Assembly: GCA_030141605.1 (NCBI GenBank)
Contig: JAQGDQ010000451.1
Span: 157,501-190,105 of the forward strand
From: Tubiluchus corallicola
Taxonomy: Eukaryota; Priapulida; Priapulimorpha; Priapulimorphida; Tubiluchidae
Direction of reading: 5' to 3'
DNA length: 32,605 nucleotides
Made by a program: the position numbers and the translations under genes
Shown: positions 1 to 10,014 of the stretch, piece by piece
Layout of the letters: every line of letters begins with the position of its first letter
Position numbering within the stretch: the stretch's first letter is position 1
Notes under the pieces: model-generated
The model's database searches: none
The model's input: only the letters and a program-made list of their open reading frames with translations
Told to the model about the DNA's origin: nothing

Positions 1-110
1 TGCTGTTGTTGTTGTTGTTTTCGTTGTCGCTGTTGTCATCATCATCATCGTCATCGCGTCGTCGTCATTGCCGTTGCTGTTGTTGTTGCTGCTGCTGTTG
101 CGCTGCTGCT
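1..110. repeat. Imperfect trinucleotide (TGT/TGC/TCA) low-complexity tract
   Basis: The window opens inside a run of TGT, TGC, TCA and TCG triplets. It is imperfect and has no fixed higher-order unit. It is seen directly and is probably a decayed trinucleotide microsatellite. The left boundary is outside the window. Confidence 0.8.
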
Positions 111-550
111 TCTTTTTCTATTACTTCAGTTGCCATTCTTCTTTCTGTTTCTAAGTTTTTTGTTTTTCTTCTTTTGCTAACTTAGCTTTTCCTCCTCATC
201 TTTTCATTCGGTTTCTTGTCCCTTTCTATTTTCCGTTCCTTCATCTTCTGCTGTTGCGTCTGCAACTTTTTACTTTCCTCGTCTTATATCATATCGTGAC
301 ATGACGTCTTCCATTATTATTTCAACATGATTAATGTTATGATTACTGCAATATTAAAGGCGAATGTCATACTGTCTACAAACTTGTGATGAAATATAAT
401 ATGAGACTTGTAGTGCAATAAATTAGACTCCCTTGTGTTGTCACACTTAACACAACCAACAGCTATCATTATGAACCGAGACTCTATAATATAAAGCGGT
501 GGCAACAATTCATCATCATTTCTTGTGTGTTATTCGTGCAAAAGAGTTTT
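111..550. other. AT/pyrimidine-rich unique sequence, nothing recognised
   Basis: Pyrimidine-rich sequence grades into AT-rich unique sequence. The only open frames are short (about 63 codons) and resemble no family I know. No RNA gene or transposon end is visible. Confidence 0.5.
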
Positions 551-1057
551 GTTCACGTGATCATTATAATCATCTCAATGTCGTCATCATCGCAATGTCG
601 TCATCGCAATGTTCACGTGATCATTATAATCATCGCAATGTCGTCATCGCAATGTTCACGTGATCATTATAATCATCGCAATGTCGTCATCATCGCAATG
701 TCGTCATTGCAGTGTTCAGTGATCATTATAATCATCGCAATGTTCACGTGATCATTATAATCATCGCAATGTTCACGTGATCATTATAATCATCGCAATG
801 TCGTCATCGCAGTGTTCAGTGATCATTATAATCATCGCAATGTCGTCATCGCAGTGTTCAGTGATCATTATAATCATCGCAATGTTCACGTGATCATTAT
901 AATCATCGCAATGTTCACGTGATCATTATAATCATCGCAATGTCGTCATCGCAGTGTTCAGTGATCATTATAATCATCGCAATGTCGTCATCGCAGTGTT
1001 CAGTGATCATTATAATCATCGCAATGTTCACGTGATCATTATAATCATCGCAATGGC
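551..1057. repeat. Tandem array of E-box + ATTATAAT units (29 bp, often extended by 14 bp)
   Basis: About 13 copies of a core containing TGATCATTATAATCATCGCAA are spaced 29 bp apart, or about 41-43 bp when a 14-bp module (GTCGTCATCGCAGT) is inserted. Eight units carry a perfect CACGTG, starting at 554, 614, 657, 745, 774, 887, 916 and 1029. The others read GTTCAGTGATC and have lost the E-box. The unit centre ATTATAAT is an 8-bp palindrome inside a near-palindrome. Composite 29+14 units suggest a minisatellite that grew by shuffling two modules. CACGTG is the classic bHLH-type binding site, but any regulatory role is inference. Confidence 0.9.
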
Positions 1058-2262
1058 GTCATTTTTGGATAGTCAAAAATAGTTCGCATATGGTAAGCAT
1101 GTTTGAAAATCTTACAAAACTTTCTGCTGCGTTTGAAAAGAGAAATTTCTTAACCCTTTCAGTCCGTTTTGTAGGACACTTTTTTACCTCAACAGATAAT
1201 CATACAGTTGAGATACAAATAGACAGACGAGCAGACAGACACACAGGCAGATATACACTGATATTTGAAAGAATTATATTAAGATAACATTCTAATTTTC
1301 TTTTTAATAATTATTCGTAGTTTTACAATAAGTATAATAGTAAAACTGGGGAATAAGATGAAAAAACTCCCATTTAATTCAAGCTGTTAAATTGAAAAAA
1401 TATGTTACTTTTTAAAAATGTTAGTCTATAGACTATAGGTAGTTGTTAAACGTTAGTTTATTTCATACATGAAAAGTACGTAGCATATAAAACACCATGT
1501 AAAAATTAAAAATTAATTACGATTTAAAATAATATACAATAAAACGAATGCTGATACTGAAATAAATGAAAAATGGTTATAGAGACATATACAATAGCAT
1601 ATAATTGCACAATGGGTGTTGTGGGTTGTGTTTGTTTTTTATTATTATTTCTGTCTTTTCTTAACTCTGTTATTATTATCTCTGTCTTAAATTTCTAAAA
1701 TTAACATCACATTGGCTTATATAAAACTATTACATAATTGTTAAAATCTTATTATTAGCTACATTTAGTAATAAAATCACAGATTAAACTATCAGGAAAT
1801 GTAAGTCTGCTGAAAAATTAGTGAAAATTTGTTCAGCTGGTGTAGTCATGAGTGTGTCGATTTCACGTTAATAAGCTCAGAAAGTAATACTGGAACAGTT
1901 TCATGTTCTATTTCTAGATTCAGATTTGGCCTAGAACTGTTGATTGATTCGTGTTACCCTCCAGCAGTGACATCCGCCGGGATTCCGGCGCACCGCTTAA
2001 TTAACTCATTCCCTCCGCTAGTCACGCTCACTGAAATTAGCCTGCGGCATCATTCGGTGCAAAATGTGTTTTCTATTGTGTAATCGTGAGATTTGCGTAA
2101 TCACTTCTTGGCCAGAGGCTTCCAATACGAGCAATTGGTAAGGATGTTTGTGTCTTAGCAACAGCCGCATCTTGCAGTTGTCAAGAATCCCGTTGCTAAG
2201 TGCAATGGAAATTGTCAAATATTATGTCTTATTCCTAACACTCATTTTAACGAGATGTTAAG
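1058..2262. other. AT-rich unique sequence without a recognisable gene
   Basis: The largest open frames are 65-84 codons and show no family signature. A short CAGA-rich stretch lies near 1220-1255. A small perfect hairpin (CGCCGG, 4-nt loop, CCGGCG) occurs at 1975-1990. Nothing else is supported. Confidence 0.5.
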
Positions 2263-2745
2263 TTAAAAAGGGAAGACAGGGGAATTTTAAACTACATTTT
2301 TCATACTTACTTTTCGTACAAAGTTGCACTACGTAGCACTACGCTTACATGTTGGAAAGAATTATGCAATTGGAAAAGGAATTTTTTGCAATTTAAAAGT
2401 TCGTGCCAAATGGTAAAATGGCACTGGATCACCATCCCAGTGTGCACCACTGGTTCACCAAAAAACACATTACTAATGTTATTGACAATATAAAGTAGTT
2501 TAAACTTTTGTTTATTTAACGAAGGTTGTCCTACGAATGCTCTGATTATTTTTCAAACTTTACGCAATGTTATCTAAACTTATTTCAAATGATTTACAGT
2601 TAAAATGGCTGCGCCTAAGTGTCATGGCGGGAGTTTAAATTTACAATTTTTATAAACGTTACTGCTAACGCAAGCTCTCTATGCAATAAACTGTATGTAA
2701 GTGATACAAAATTTCGAGACGAATTTTTAAGCCTTATTTATGAAG
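2263..2745 (-). mobile_element. Dispersed repeat family A, copy 1
   Basis: This stretch aligns with 4008-4262 and 6043-6512 in the same orientation, and with 13918-14262 and the two halves of 28196-28900 in the opposite orientation. Shared landmarks here are CAGTGTGCACCACT, ATTGACAATATAAAGTA, TTTTTCAAACTTTACGCAAT, GGCTGCGC and CGGGAGTTTAAATTTAC. It has no open frame of note and no RT or transposase motif, so it is probably a non-autonomous element (MITE or SINE-like). I set strand by the orientation that starts with the GCGGTTTAAATTT-type end. Boundaries are approximate, and the family is not one I recognise. Confidence 0.7.
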
Positions 2746-2751
2746 AGTGTT

Positions 2752-3055
2752 TTTGTTCTTCGAGTTTAAACTTGCAAAGTCGTATTGAAACAGGTTCCTC
2801 AACCATTAGAATTTTCCACAATGTTAAGCATTCTGCAAATGGGGATCCAGTACTTAGTCCCAGTGCTTATTAAATGTAAATGATTATAGCAGGACCGGAA
2901 CTTTTTTGTCCTTCGAGTTTAAACTTGCAAAGTTGTATTGAAACAGGTTCCTCAATCATTAGAATTTTCCACAATGTTAAGCATTCTGCAAATGGGGATC
3001 CAGTACTTAGTCCCAGTGCTTATTTAATGTAAATGATTATAGCAGGACCGGAACT
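2752..3055. repeat. Two-copy tandem duplication, 153-bp period
   Basis: Copy 1 (about 2752-2901) and copy 2 (about 2903-3055) differ at only a few bases. Examples are AGTCG/AGTTG, CAACC/CAATC and CTTATTAAAT/CTTATTTAAT. The phase is constant at 153 bp at both ends of the unit. It sits directly beside family A copy 1. High identity implies a recent duplication. No coding content is evident. Confidence 0.9.
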
Positions 3056-3111
3056 AGGCTAGACGTGAAATATAATCCTCTAAGACGAGACATTGAGCTA
3101 GGCACTTAGTC

Positions 3112-3116
<5 letters not shown>

Positions 3117-3162
<46 letters not shown>

Positions 3163-3196
3163 TGCGTGCGCGTGCGTGCGTGCGTGTGTGTGTATA
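3117..3196. repeat. (GT)n / (GTGC)n alternating purine-pyrimidine microsatellite
   Basis: About 80 bp of pure alternating purine-pyrimidine: a GT block, a GTGC tetranucleotide block with one CGCG step, then GT and TATATA. Such tracts are known to be able to adopt Z-DNA. No function is claimed. Confidence 0.95.
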
Positions 3197-4007
3197 TACG
3201 TCCCTCCCCACTGTCCTTTAATCCGCCCCGCAATATTTTTATTAAGTTGAACTAATAGTGTTTCATTTTACGCTACAAGCAGGCAACATGGACTCACGCT
3301 GACTTAAAATCTTTACAAAACATTTACCAAATTCCCTGCGTTTGTTTAAGCTTCCTGGGGCTCTCAAATCACTTTGCTTCGCTGCTTTCCTAAAACTTCT
3401 TTGCGAAATTTGCAGGATATTTCCCGAAAAACTCAAACATTTGCGCTAGTGCCCAGCAGGCGCCTGTTTCATCCCTTAATGAAATAAGGTTAATCTCTTT
3501 GGTAAATATAACCGAGACGATTTGGAAAATTTCTGCTGATGACGTCACACAAATCTCATCTTCGCCTGTCGTTAGCGACGTACGAGTTTTTAAAAGGAAT
3601 TGATGGAAACCGTTCTACTGGGAACTGGTCAAACAATTTTTGCATTTGATGGGTGGCGGAAACCAATTGTTAGTTGAAATCCGTTGCCACGAGGAGGAGA
3701 AATTAGATTTATGACTTCACTGTGAGCTGTTTGCGAGCTGAACCCCCAAGAGGGTCGTCGAAATAAATACCCATAAATCGCTTTATGCAACTGATATCCT
3801 CGCTATTGTAAAAATAATCATGACGCAAATTGAATTTATCGATTACTATAAGAAGACAAACTTTAAAACCTATAGAAAATCTTACAGATTTGAAATGTCA
3901 ACGAAATACGGCATTTTTAGAATTTTTTGCCAGTGATGTTAATTAAAGTCTATTTTGTTAACGAGATCATTTTATGCAGATTTTCTGTAGTTAGCGATCA
4001 AAGGGGC
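3197..4007. other. Unique sequence, nothing recognised
   Basis: No long open frame, RNA gene or transposon end is seen. One perfect TGACGTCA palindrome (CRE-type) lies at 3540-3547. Confidence 0.5.
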
Positions 4008-4262
4008 AGTTTAAAATACATCCCAAAGAACTTTCCACGTAAAATTATATTATTGAGGATTGGTATTAAAGACTTCTGTAATTAGAAAAGAAAATTGTTA
4101 ATAATTTAAAATATTCGTGCCGTCTGTAAACTGGCACAGCATCGCCATCCCAGTGTGCACCACTGATTCACCAAAAACACATTTTTGATTTTATTGGCAA
4201 TATAAAGTAATTTACACTTTTGCTTAGTTAGCGACGAATCGTCTGACTATTTTTTCAAACTT
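4008..4262 (-). mobile_element. Dispersed repeat family A, copy 2 (truncated)
   Basis: It shares the landmarks of copy 1: AATTTAAAATATTCGTGCC, CCATCCCAGTGTGCACCACT, GGCAATATAAAGTAATTTA and a TTTTTTCAAACTT run. It stops where the other copies continue into ACAATGTTATCTAAAC, and family B begins there instead. It is either truncated by the B insertion or naturally 5'-truncated. Confidence 0.65.
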
Positions 4263-4515
4263 GTGCTCTCGAACGTGTGCACTACGTCACAACTGCACAT
4301 GTCTGAAGAGGTAGAGCACCCGTTTTTGTGCAACGCGTTTCCGAGATACATGTGTTTGTGCTAGCGAATGGGTAAATGGCCATGTAACAGTGAAGAACTA
4401 GCCGCGCGAACGCGAAATTACGTTTCTCAGGTAATAATTCTTTCAGGCAAGTCAGTCTTTAAAAAATAGTATGTTCCCTTTATATATTTTATAGGGTTTG
4501 TTTTGAGCAACGTTT
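4262..4515 (+). mobile_element. Dispersed repeat family B, copy 1
   Basis: It aligns in the same orientation with 12888-13165. Shared blocks include TCGAACGTGTG, CACCYGTTTTTGTGCAA, CATGTAACAGYGAAGAACTA, CGAACGYGAAATT, GGTAATAATTMTTTCA and AAAAAATAGTATGTT. The two copies are diverged but colinear over about 250 bp. No ORF or family signature is visible, and its class is unknown. Confidence 0.65.
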
Positions 4516-4528
4516 AAGTTTGAGAAAT

Positions 4529-4880
4529 GTTATGTTGTGTTGTGTTATGTTATGTTATGTTATGTTATGTTATGTTATGTTATGTTATGTTATGTTATGT
4601 TATGTTATGTTATGTTATGTTATGTTATGTTATGTTATGTTATGTTATGTTATGTTATGTTATGTTATGTTATGTTATGTTATAGTTGTTGCAAATTTCA
4701 TGACATTATTTGGTTCTTCGTTGTGGAAAAATATTGTAGAATACACCCTGTTGCATTATTCTGTTAATGAGAAAGTCTACAATATTTTTTCACAACGAAG
4801 AACCAAATAAGGTCATGAAATTTGCAACAACTATAACATAACACAACATAACGTAACATAACGTGACATGACATGACATT
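4529..4880. mobile_element. Foldback element with expanded TTATG arm
   Basis: A 59-bp arm at 4681-4739 is matched by its reverse complement at 4777-4835 with about two mismatches, leaving a loop of only about 37 bp. The palindrome extends outward. On the left lies a pure (TTATG)n tract, about 4531-4684, with 27 perfect plus a few degenerate units. On the right lies a short degenerate CATAA-type tract, about 4836-4880. It looks like a MITE or foldback element whose left arm expanded as a microsatellite. No transposase is encoded. Confidence 0.85.
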
Positions 4881-5307
4881 CTTTAAGAAAATCAAGGCTG
4901 TTGCTATTCTGAAATTCTGGGCAAGTATTCCTACTAAGCTTATACTTACGCTTTGTGTATTGTTGTGCATTTGTGAGCAAATGTTGTGCAGTCTATCGTA
5001 CTATAAGTATGCATTGCAATTTCACAATTAGCGATGACTACAGAAAAATGATTTGCTGCCTTAAGAGATTTCATTTCAGGAAACCCGCCACTATCTATGA
5101 TCACACGTTCGGTATTTTATTCCTGTTTTTTTTTAGAAAATAAGTATTTTGCATGAATTAGAAAAAAAACGTAATGTTTCCAAAATTGGCTTTTCATAGA
5201 AGAAATTTTTCTTTCCGTTAACAAATTAATGACTCACGTAACCACTAAATTAGTCATAAACTTTTTTCGCTATTAACAAAATTGCAGCTGTAGTTTTTCG
5301 TTTGCCT
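4881..5307. other. Unique AT-rich sequence
   Basis: No gene, RNA gene or repeat could be supported beyond short open frames of about 60 codons. Confidence 0.5.
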
Positions 5308-6066
5308 GTAACATAATTTAACATTTCCTTTCGTCGCCTGATTTATGTTTGCATGGTGACGTCATGTAAGTGCCGTCGGAACAGTATTTTATTGCAATAT
5401 CGTTGCTAATTTAAGATTTCATGACGTCACTATGTTTGCATAGTGATGTCATGTAAGTGCCGTCGTACGATATTTTATTGCAATATCGTTGCTAATTTAA
5501 GATTTCCCACATTGCTTTTATTCGGTGAAAACGAAACCACTTCTCTCCTGTGTTTAATCTGTTTTAAGCACGTTTCAAAAAGACACTATAGAAAGGGATT
5601 TGGTACGTTAACGCCTTTTAATGGTAGAAGCTCAATGGACTTTGCTGACCGAATCCCAAAAGCTTCCAATTCATCAGTGGTCATCCTTGCATGGCGGGCG
5701 CCATTTAAGCTGCTTAAAATTCTATTAAGAGGAGATTCACAACAGGAAAAGAGAAAAATGTATGAAAAGGCACTTTGCGAATAATTTTTGTCGAACATGT
5801 CATTTGACAAACTTAATCTTGCTTACTAGCTGAAGTCGGTGGAAGGAGGTGCTTAAAGGACAAGAAAAGGGGTACCTAAAGGAGGTTTCAGAAAAATCGC
5901 TTTAAAAATTATATTAATTTGCAGCAATTTTATGCGTATATCGTACTCGCGTTGAAAGGATTTTTTGTTTGTTTTTATTTTTAATTTCCCTCAATACTGT
6001 TCCGACGGCACTTACATGACGTCACTACGCAAACATAAATCAGGGGAAGAAAAGGAAATGTTAAAC
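5308..6066. mobile_element. Inverted-repeat pair (about 75-bp arms) bounding about 600 bp
   Basis: The segment at about 5310-5385 (TTATGTTTGCATGGTGACGT, then CATGTAAGTGCCGTCGGAAC) reappears as its reverse complement at about 5990-6066. The two are nearly identical across TGACGTCATGTAAGTGCCGT and its flanks. The inner 600 bp contains a 74-113 codon open frame that resembles nothing known. The right arm merges into family A copy 3, so the pair may be element ends or a rearranged piece of A. Target-site duplications are not clear. Confidence 0.6.
5345..5506. repeat. Two-copy tandem duplication, 86-87 bp
   Basis: The unit ATGTTTGCATRGTGAYGTCA through GCTAATTTAAGATTTC occurs at 5345-5420 and again at 5432-5506. 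One base of slippage in the middle changes the period from 87 to 86. It lies in the left inverted-repeat arm, so the arm was duplicated after or during insertion. Confidence 0.85.
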
Positions 6067-6512
6067 TGTGTCCCAAAAAAACTTTCCATGCAAAGCTATA
6101 TTACTTAGCATTTCGTCTACCTGCTGAAAAGACTTATGTAATTAGAAAAAAAATTAATTATTTAAAATGCGTTCACGAATTGGTAAAATGTCACTGACTC
6201 ACCCTCCAGGGTGCACCACTCACTAACCAAAAACGTATTTTTAGACTTATTGACAAGATACAGTAATTTAAAATTTGACTTAGTTAGCGACATGCGTGCT
6301 GCTAAATCTTTGATTATTTTTTCAAACTTTACACAATGTTATCTAAACCTGTTTCAAATGACTTATCGTCCAAACGGCTGCGTTTAACCGGTAGGGTCAT
6401 CGCGGGAATTTAAATTTACATGTTTTAGACAGCGTTACTGCCGACGCAAGCATGCGAAAAGGCAGTATGTAAAATTTCAAGACGAATTTTTTAAGCTTTG
6501 CGTAAGTGGAGG
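6043..6512 (-). mobile_element. Dispersed repeat family A, copy 3
   Basis: This is the longest uninterrupted match to copy 1. Landmarks are AACTTTCCATGCAAAG, GTGCACCACTCACTAACC, ATTGACAAGATACAGTAATT, TTTCAAACTTTACACAATG, CGGCTGCG, CGGGAATTTAAATTTACA and AATTTCAAGACGAATTTTTT. There is no coding capacity. It has the same orientation as copies 1 and 2. Confidence 0.7.
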
Positions 6513-7467
6513 GTTTACTTGTGCTTTAAAGGACATAATTTACTGTCTTTTATACCTTTTATTACCTATATTAATTATTACATTCGTCTGACACTTTTAG
6601 CTACGTCAATTTGCAAACTTGAATAACTTGACGAGCGCTGGGTGGTGATGACGTCACTGCTGGGTAAAATCAACAACAGCAAGAACTTTCTATAAGCGTT
6701 TCACAAACGTTTGCAAAACCGAAATTTAAAGTCTGATGCTCTCCGGGATATTAATGAAACAAAAGACTCGTGAAATATTTAAGTTCACATCTTCTTCGCT
6801 TCTTGTTGTGTGGTACGTCGGCTGTTTTCCTATGCGCACAGTTCCAATAACCAGGCACTGTTGCCCGTCTAAGTGCATAAGGCTAGTATCATCATTGAAA
6901 AACTAGCGAAGTTAAACACTCTTTAATTGTTCAATGTATTTCATTTCTAAAAAAATTAATATCTTCCTTTTCGCGCCTCAGATTATTTTGCACTATGGCA
7001 TAAAATTCGATGGTGTTCTCCTTTAATTCCTTACAAACACTGTGTTGAAAACAGCAAGTTTAAGACGTAAACGAATTGAAGATTTCGCAGTAGATTTGCT
7101 ATTTTTCTATTGCAGCAGTATGCAGTGGAGGTGACTTTTTACAGCTTCTCCAGCTTTTGGAACAGGTGCTGACATCGGCACGCACAGTTTGTTGTCCGGG
7201 AGAGAATTTACGCGTCTTTCTTTGAAAAATTTTCAATGACCGGTGCAGAATTTTCGGGAAACCCTATATGAGCATGGCTTCTTTCTTCTCGTGTATGTTT
7301 TTCCATGTTTCAGTCTACACTTTCATACGAGTGCTTGAGTTTTAGTACTTGTTTACCGACTAGAGCCGAGGATGCTTCAGTGCTGAGTGATTTAACTGAC
7401 AAGATACCAATCAGCATGTTTCTGGTGTACATCAATCATTCGTAGAGGGCGCGCTTCACGCTTTAAT
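6513..7467. other. Unique sequence, nothing recognised
   Basis: No open frame above background and no RNA signatures. One perfect TGACGTCA lies at 6649-6656. Confidence 0.5.
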
Positions 7468-7792
7468 GGGGGGGGGGGGTGAGGTAGAGACGACCAAGTG
7501 GACAACGTTCTGTAATGAACTCGGCAATAAAACACAACTAACTACAACTTTGTCAAATGTTCTGATATTATCATCTCATTTTGTGAAGTTCAGTCCATAT
7601 CGAACATTTTACTGTTCTTCAATATCCCCCCCCCCAAGCAAATTTCGTTTAAGTATCAAAAGATTTGGAAAAGTAATTTTCATTGTTTAAAATATATACA
7701 TAAAAACATAAAAATGTAAATGAAACATAGGTGATAGTTATGCGGAATGACTTCTTACTTAATTGTCCCTTAATTAAGGCAGCCCCCCCCCC
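7468..7792. repeat. Cluster of G and C homopolymers
   Basis: G12 at 7468-7479, C10 at 7626-7635 and C10 at 7783-7792 lie within 325 bp of otherwise AT-rich sequence, at intervals of about 157 bp. G12 and each C10 could pair in cis. Length is likely unstable, and sequencing error in homopolymers is possible. Confidence 0.8.
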
Positions 7793-7958
7793 GCTCTCTC
7801 TCGAACAGTTTAGAACAGGCTTCCGTGTACTGCGCAGTGTGCATACATAATACTCTAATGAACCTGGTTGCCATCCAAGTGAGTTACATTTACTGTTTGT
7901 TGTTAAATAAATAGATCAGTTAACCAGTTGTGAGATAAATAGATCGAATGCTGTAAAT

Positions 7959-8386
7959 GGTGCAAACTGCGGCCCGGGGGCCACTTGCGGCCCGCCGAGA
8001 GATCTTGTGCGGCCCGCGAAGAGGTTTGTCAACGTAATGAAAGTGCGGCCCACGCGATCCAGCTGAAGTCTGCGCCAATATCGCAAAGATAGTGCGGGTA
8101 GTTTTTTCCTCTAGATCGGATGGCATTAACCCTTACAAGACCGTTGTCACTTAATGTCACTGTCGGACATGACGAAATATATGGTTTTTAATATAAATTT
8201 TGATAACTTCTAAAATAGTTTCTTGAGTGTAGTAGTGCAGTAGTAATGATGTGCGCAAATCGGATGCAAAAAAAATCGTTATTAGGTCCTACTGTACTTG
8301 GCTCCTTGACCAAACTGCATGTGGCCCACAGGAATTGCGGGAATGTTTAATGTGGCCCGGCTAGTCAGATAATTTGCACACCCCTG
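7959..8386. mobile_element. Non-autonomous hAT-like DNA transposon, left tip lost
   Basis: The left end reads GTGCAAACTGCGGCCCGGGG with repeated GCGGCCCGC. The right end, read inward as reverse complement, is CAGGGGTGTGCAAATTATCT followed by GGGCCACAT. CAGGGGTGTGCAAA with GCGGCCCGC repeats is a terminal type I associate with hAT elements. The first six or so bases (CAGGGG) are missing on the left. The expected 8-bp target duplication is only approximate (CTGTAAATG left, CTCTAATG right). A 39-bp direct repeat also flanks the element, at 7918-7955 and 8399-8437. There is no transposase ORF. Confidence 0.7.
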
Positions 8387-8439
8387 CTCTAATGAACCAG
8401 TTAGCCAGTTGTGAGATAATTAGATCGAATACTGTAACT

Positions 8440-9027
8440 GTTAGCCATTTAAAACTGCCATGTCATTAGACTACAATTAACTACTTTCTGTTTACCAGCT
8501 AATCAATGTTCAAAGTAGTATTTGTGAATCTTTTTCAGTGATGACGTCCCGAACTCATGTAGGTGTAGTCCTTTCAATGGCGCCCTCTTAATCGTCCCCC
8601 CTCCACGTGATGTACTGGAAGGCGGACAACTACTCGTATATTCTTATAAACAAAAAATCTCTTTGTGCAAAGGAGTTCTTATTTTTTTATATTTTCATTT
8701 TTTACCATTACATTTAATTCAATGATTACGTTATGTATCCAGCGCTAATGCAATTATGTGAAAAGGAACGACGCAAAATTAATGACAAATTTGTGGGCCC
8801 CCTAGTCACTAACAATGGCATCCCCGAAGCTCATTGTTGTGGTGGGGAAGTAGCACAGACCTTCTTTATAATCATAAAAAGTCTGCCAATATGTGCGTAG
8901 TATGAAATCTGTAACTTTTTATATATGCATCATATTAAAATGTTACCACTCTCTCTGCATAAAAAGCATGTTGTATGTAAGGCACTTAATGGACGGAGGG
9001 AGTAGTTGAGTAGTCAGAGGATCCGCT
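8440..9027. other. Unique AT-rich sequence
   Basis: No gene or repeat could be supported. Confidence 0.5.
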
Positions 9028-9095
9028 AGCGTTTAAAGTTAAGCAAACCTGAACCTAAAGAGAAAATTGATGGATCATTCCAGGAAAATTGTATT
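9028..9095 (+). repeat. 5S rRNA-like fragment (SINE3-like or 5S pseudogene)
   Basis: It contains AAAGTTAAGCAAACCTG, resembling the 5S internal A box (GAAGTTAAGCAACG). At the canonical 28-nt distance it has TTGATGGATCATTCCAGGAA, resembling box C (TTGGATGGGTGACCGCCTGG). The second such fragment at 13348-13430 has the same spacing. The divergence excludes a functional 5S gene. Confidence 0.5.
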
Positions 9096-9249
9096 TGGGG
9101 GAAGGGTTGATCTGCCGTACTATCTCGACTATTTCTCGCATTGGCTTATCCTAATCCGGACACCTCTGTTAATCCAGTGGCTCATCTTTACTGAATTATG
9201 CTTAATAATGCGATGATTCCGGTTTAAATTTTGACACAAAACTTAATTA

Positions 9250-9346
9250 ACAGAAAGTGTAAAAAAGTTGAATTCACAGCTTGGATTTGAACAAGGGCCT
9301 TTCTGCTTACAAGGCAGACGCTTTGGACCACTTGGCCGCTAAATAT
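9250..9346 (-). repeat. tRNA-Thr(UGU)-like SINE, copy 1 (decayed)
   Basis: Read on the minus strand it has an A-box-like CGGCCAAGTGG, then a perfect 5-bp anticodon stem with loop CTTGTAA (anticodon TGT, at 9309-9311 on the plus strand), and a B box GTTCAAATCCA. The D and T stems are mismatched, so it is not a working tRNA. Downstream sequence (GTGAATTCAACTTTTTTACA) matches in layout the copy at 18793-18875, which supports a SINE rather than an isolated tRNA pseudogene. Confidence 0.65.
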
Positions 9347-10014
9347 CCCTGTGGGCAGTTCAAATTTCATCCCTATATCTGGCCAACCAAGTTCAGCATT
9401 TCCACACACTAGAGACACTGAAGGTACCTGGTTCAACTCACGCTGTGTCCCAACTTTTTCACATTTCGTGTAATTCAAGTTTTTGTGCCAAAATTTAATG
9501 AAATGTAGGCTTGTTGCATCGTTAACAATAATCTTTATGTTAAGATTATAATAATTAATTAAAGAGAAGACTAATTATCCTGCGTTTGAATTCAAATTTA
9601 GGACCCAGGTGGCAGGGCCCAGTGCAGTCCTCTTTTTTTATAAGAAATAGTCCTAATATTGACGCATGAAGCCAGTTATATTCACCTTGGCATCTCATGT
9701 TTTCCTTTCCTGTTAAGCAGACACGCAATTAAGGACAGTGAAGCTTTTGTGTCGCCTTATCTCCCAGCGTTTGGCTTCTCTAATGACAAAAGCTGCTTAC
9801 TGCAAGCATCACCCAGACCTTCTGCACGACTGTACGTAATTAGAAGCTGTTGCTAATCCAGTTAAAGAAGTTTGAAGACAATCTTGCTCGGCAAATGAGA
9901 AAGTCTGCGTGGCAGTTAATTAACCCTTTGCCTAGTTTCTTGCATGTAGTAGATACATTTACCTAGTGTATACAGGCGTCTTTGTACTTGTCATTGAAAT
10001 TTGCATTTGTTTCC
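9347..10014. other. Unique sequence
   Basis: Short open frames only (up to 65 codons on plus). No recognised gene or RNA. Confidence 0.5.

Noticed and set aside
4529-4684. Telomere-like pentamer repeat
   Set aside because: The motif is TTATG, not TTAGG, and it lies internally as part of a palindrome.
7468-7792. Regulatory G-quadruplex / i-motif pair
   Set aside because: Single homopolymers rather than spaced G-tracts, with no gene nearby to regulate. Reported only as homopolymers.
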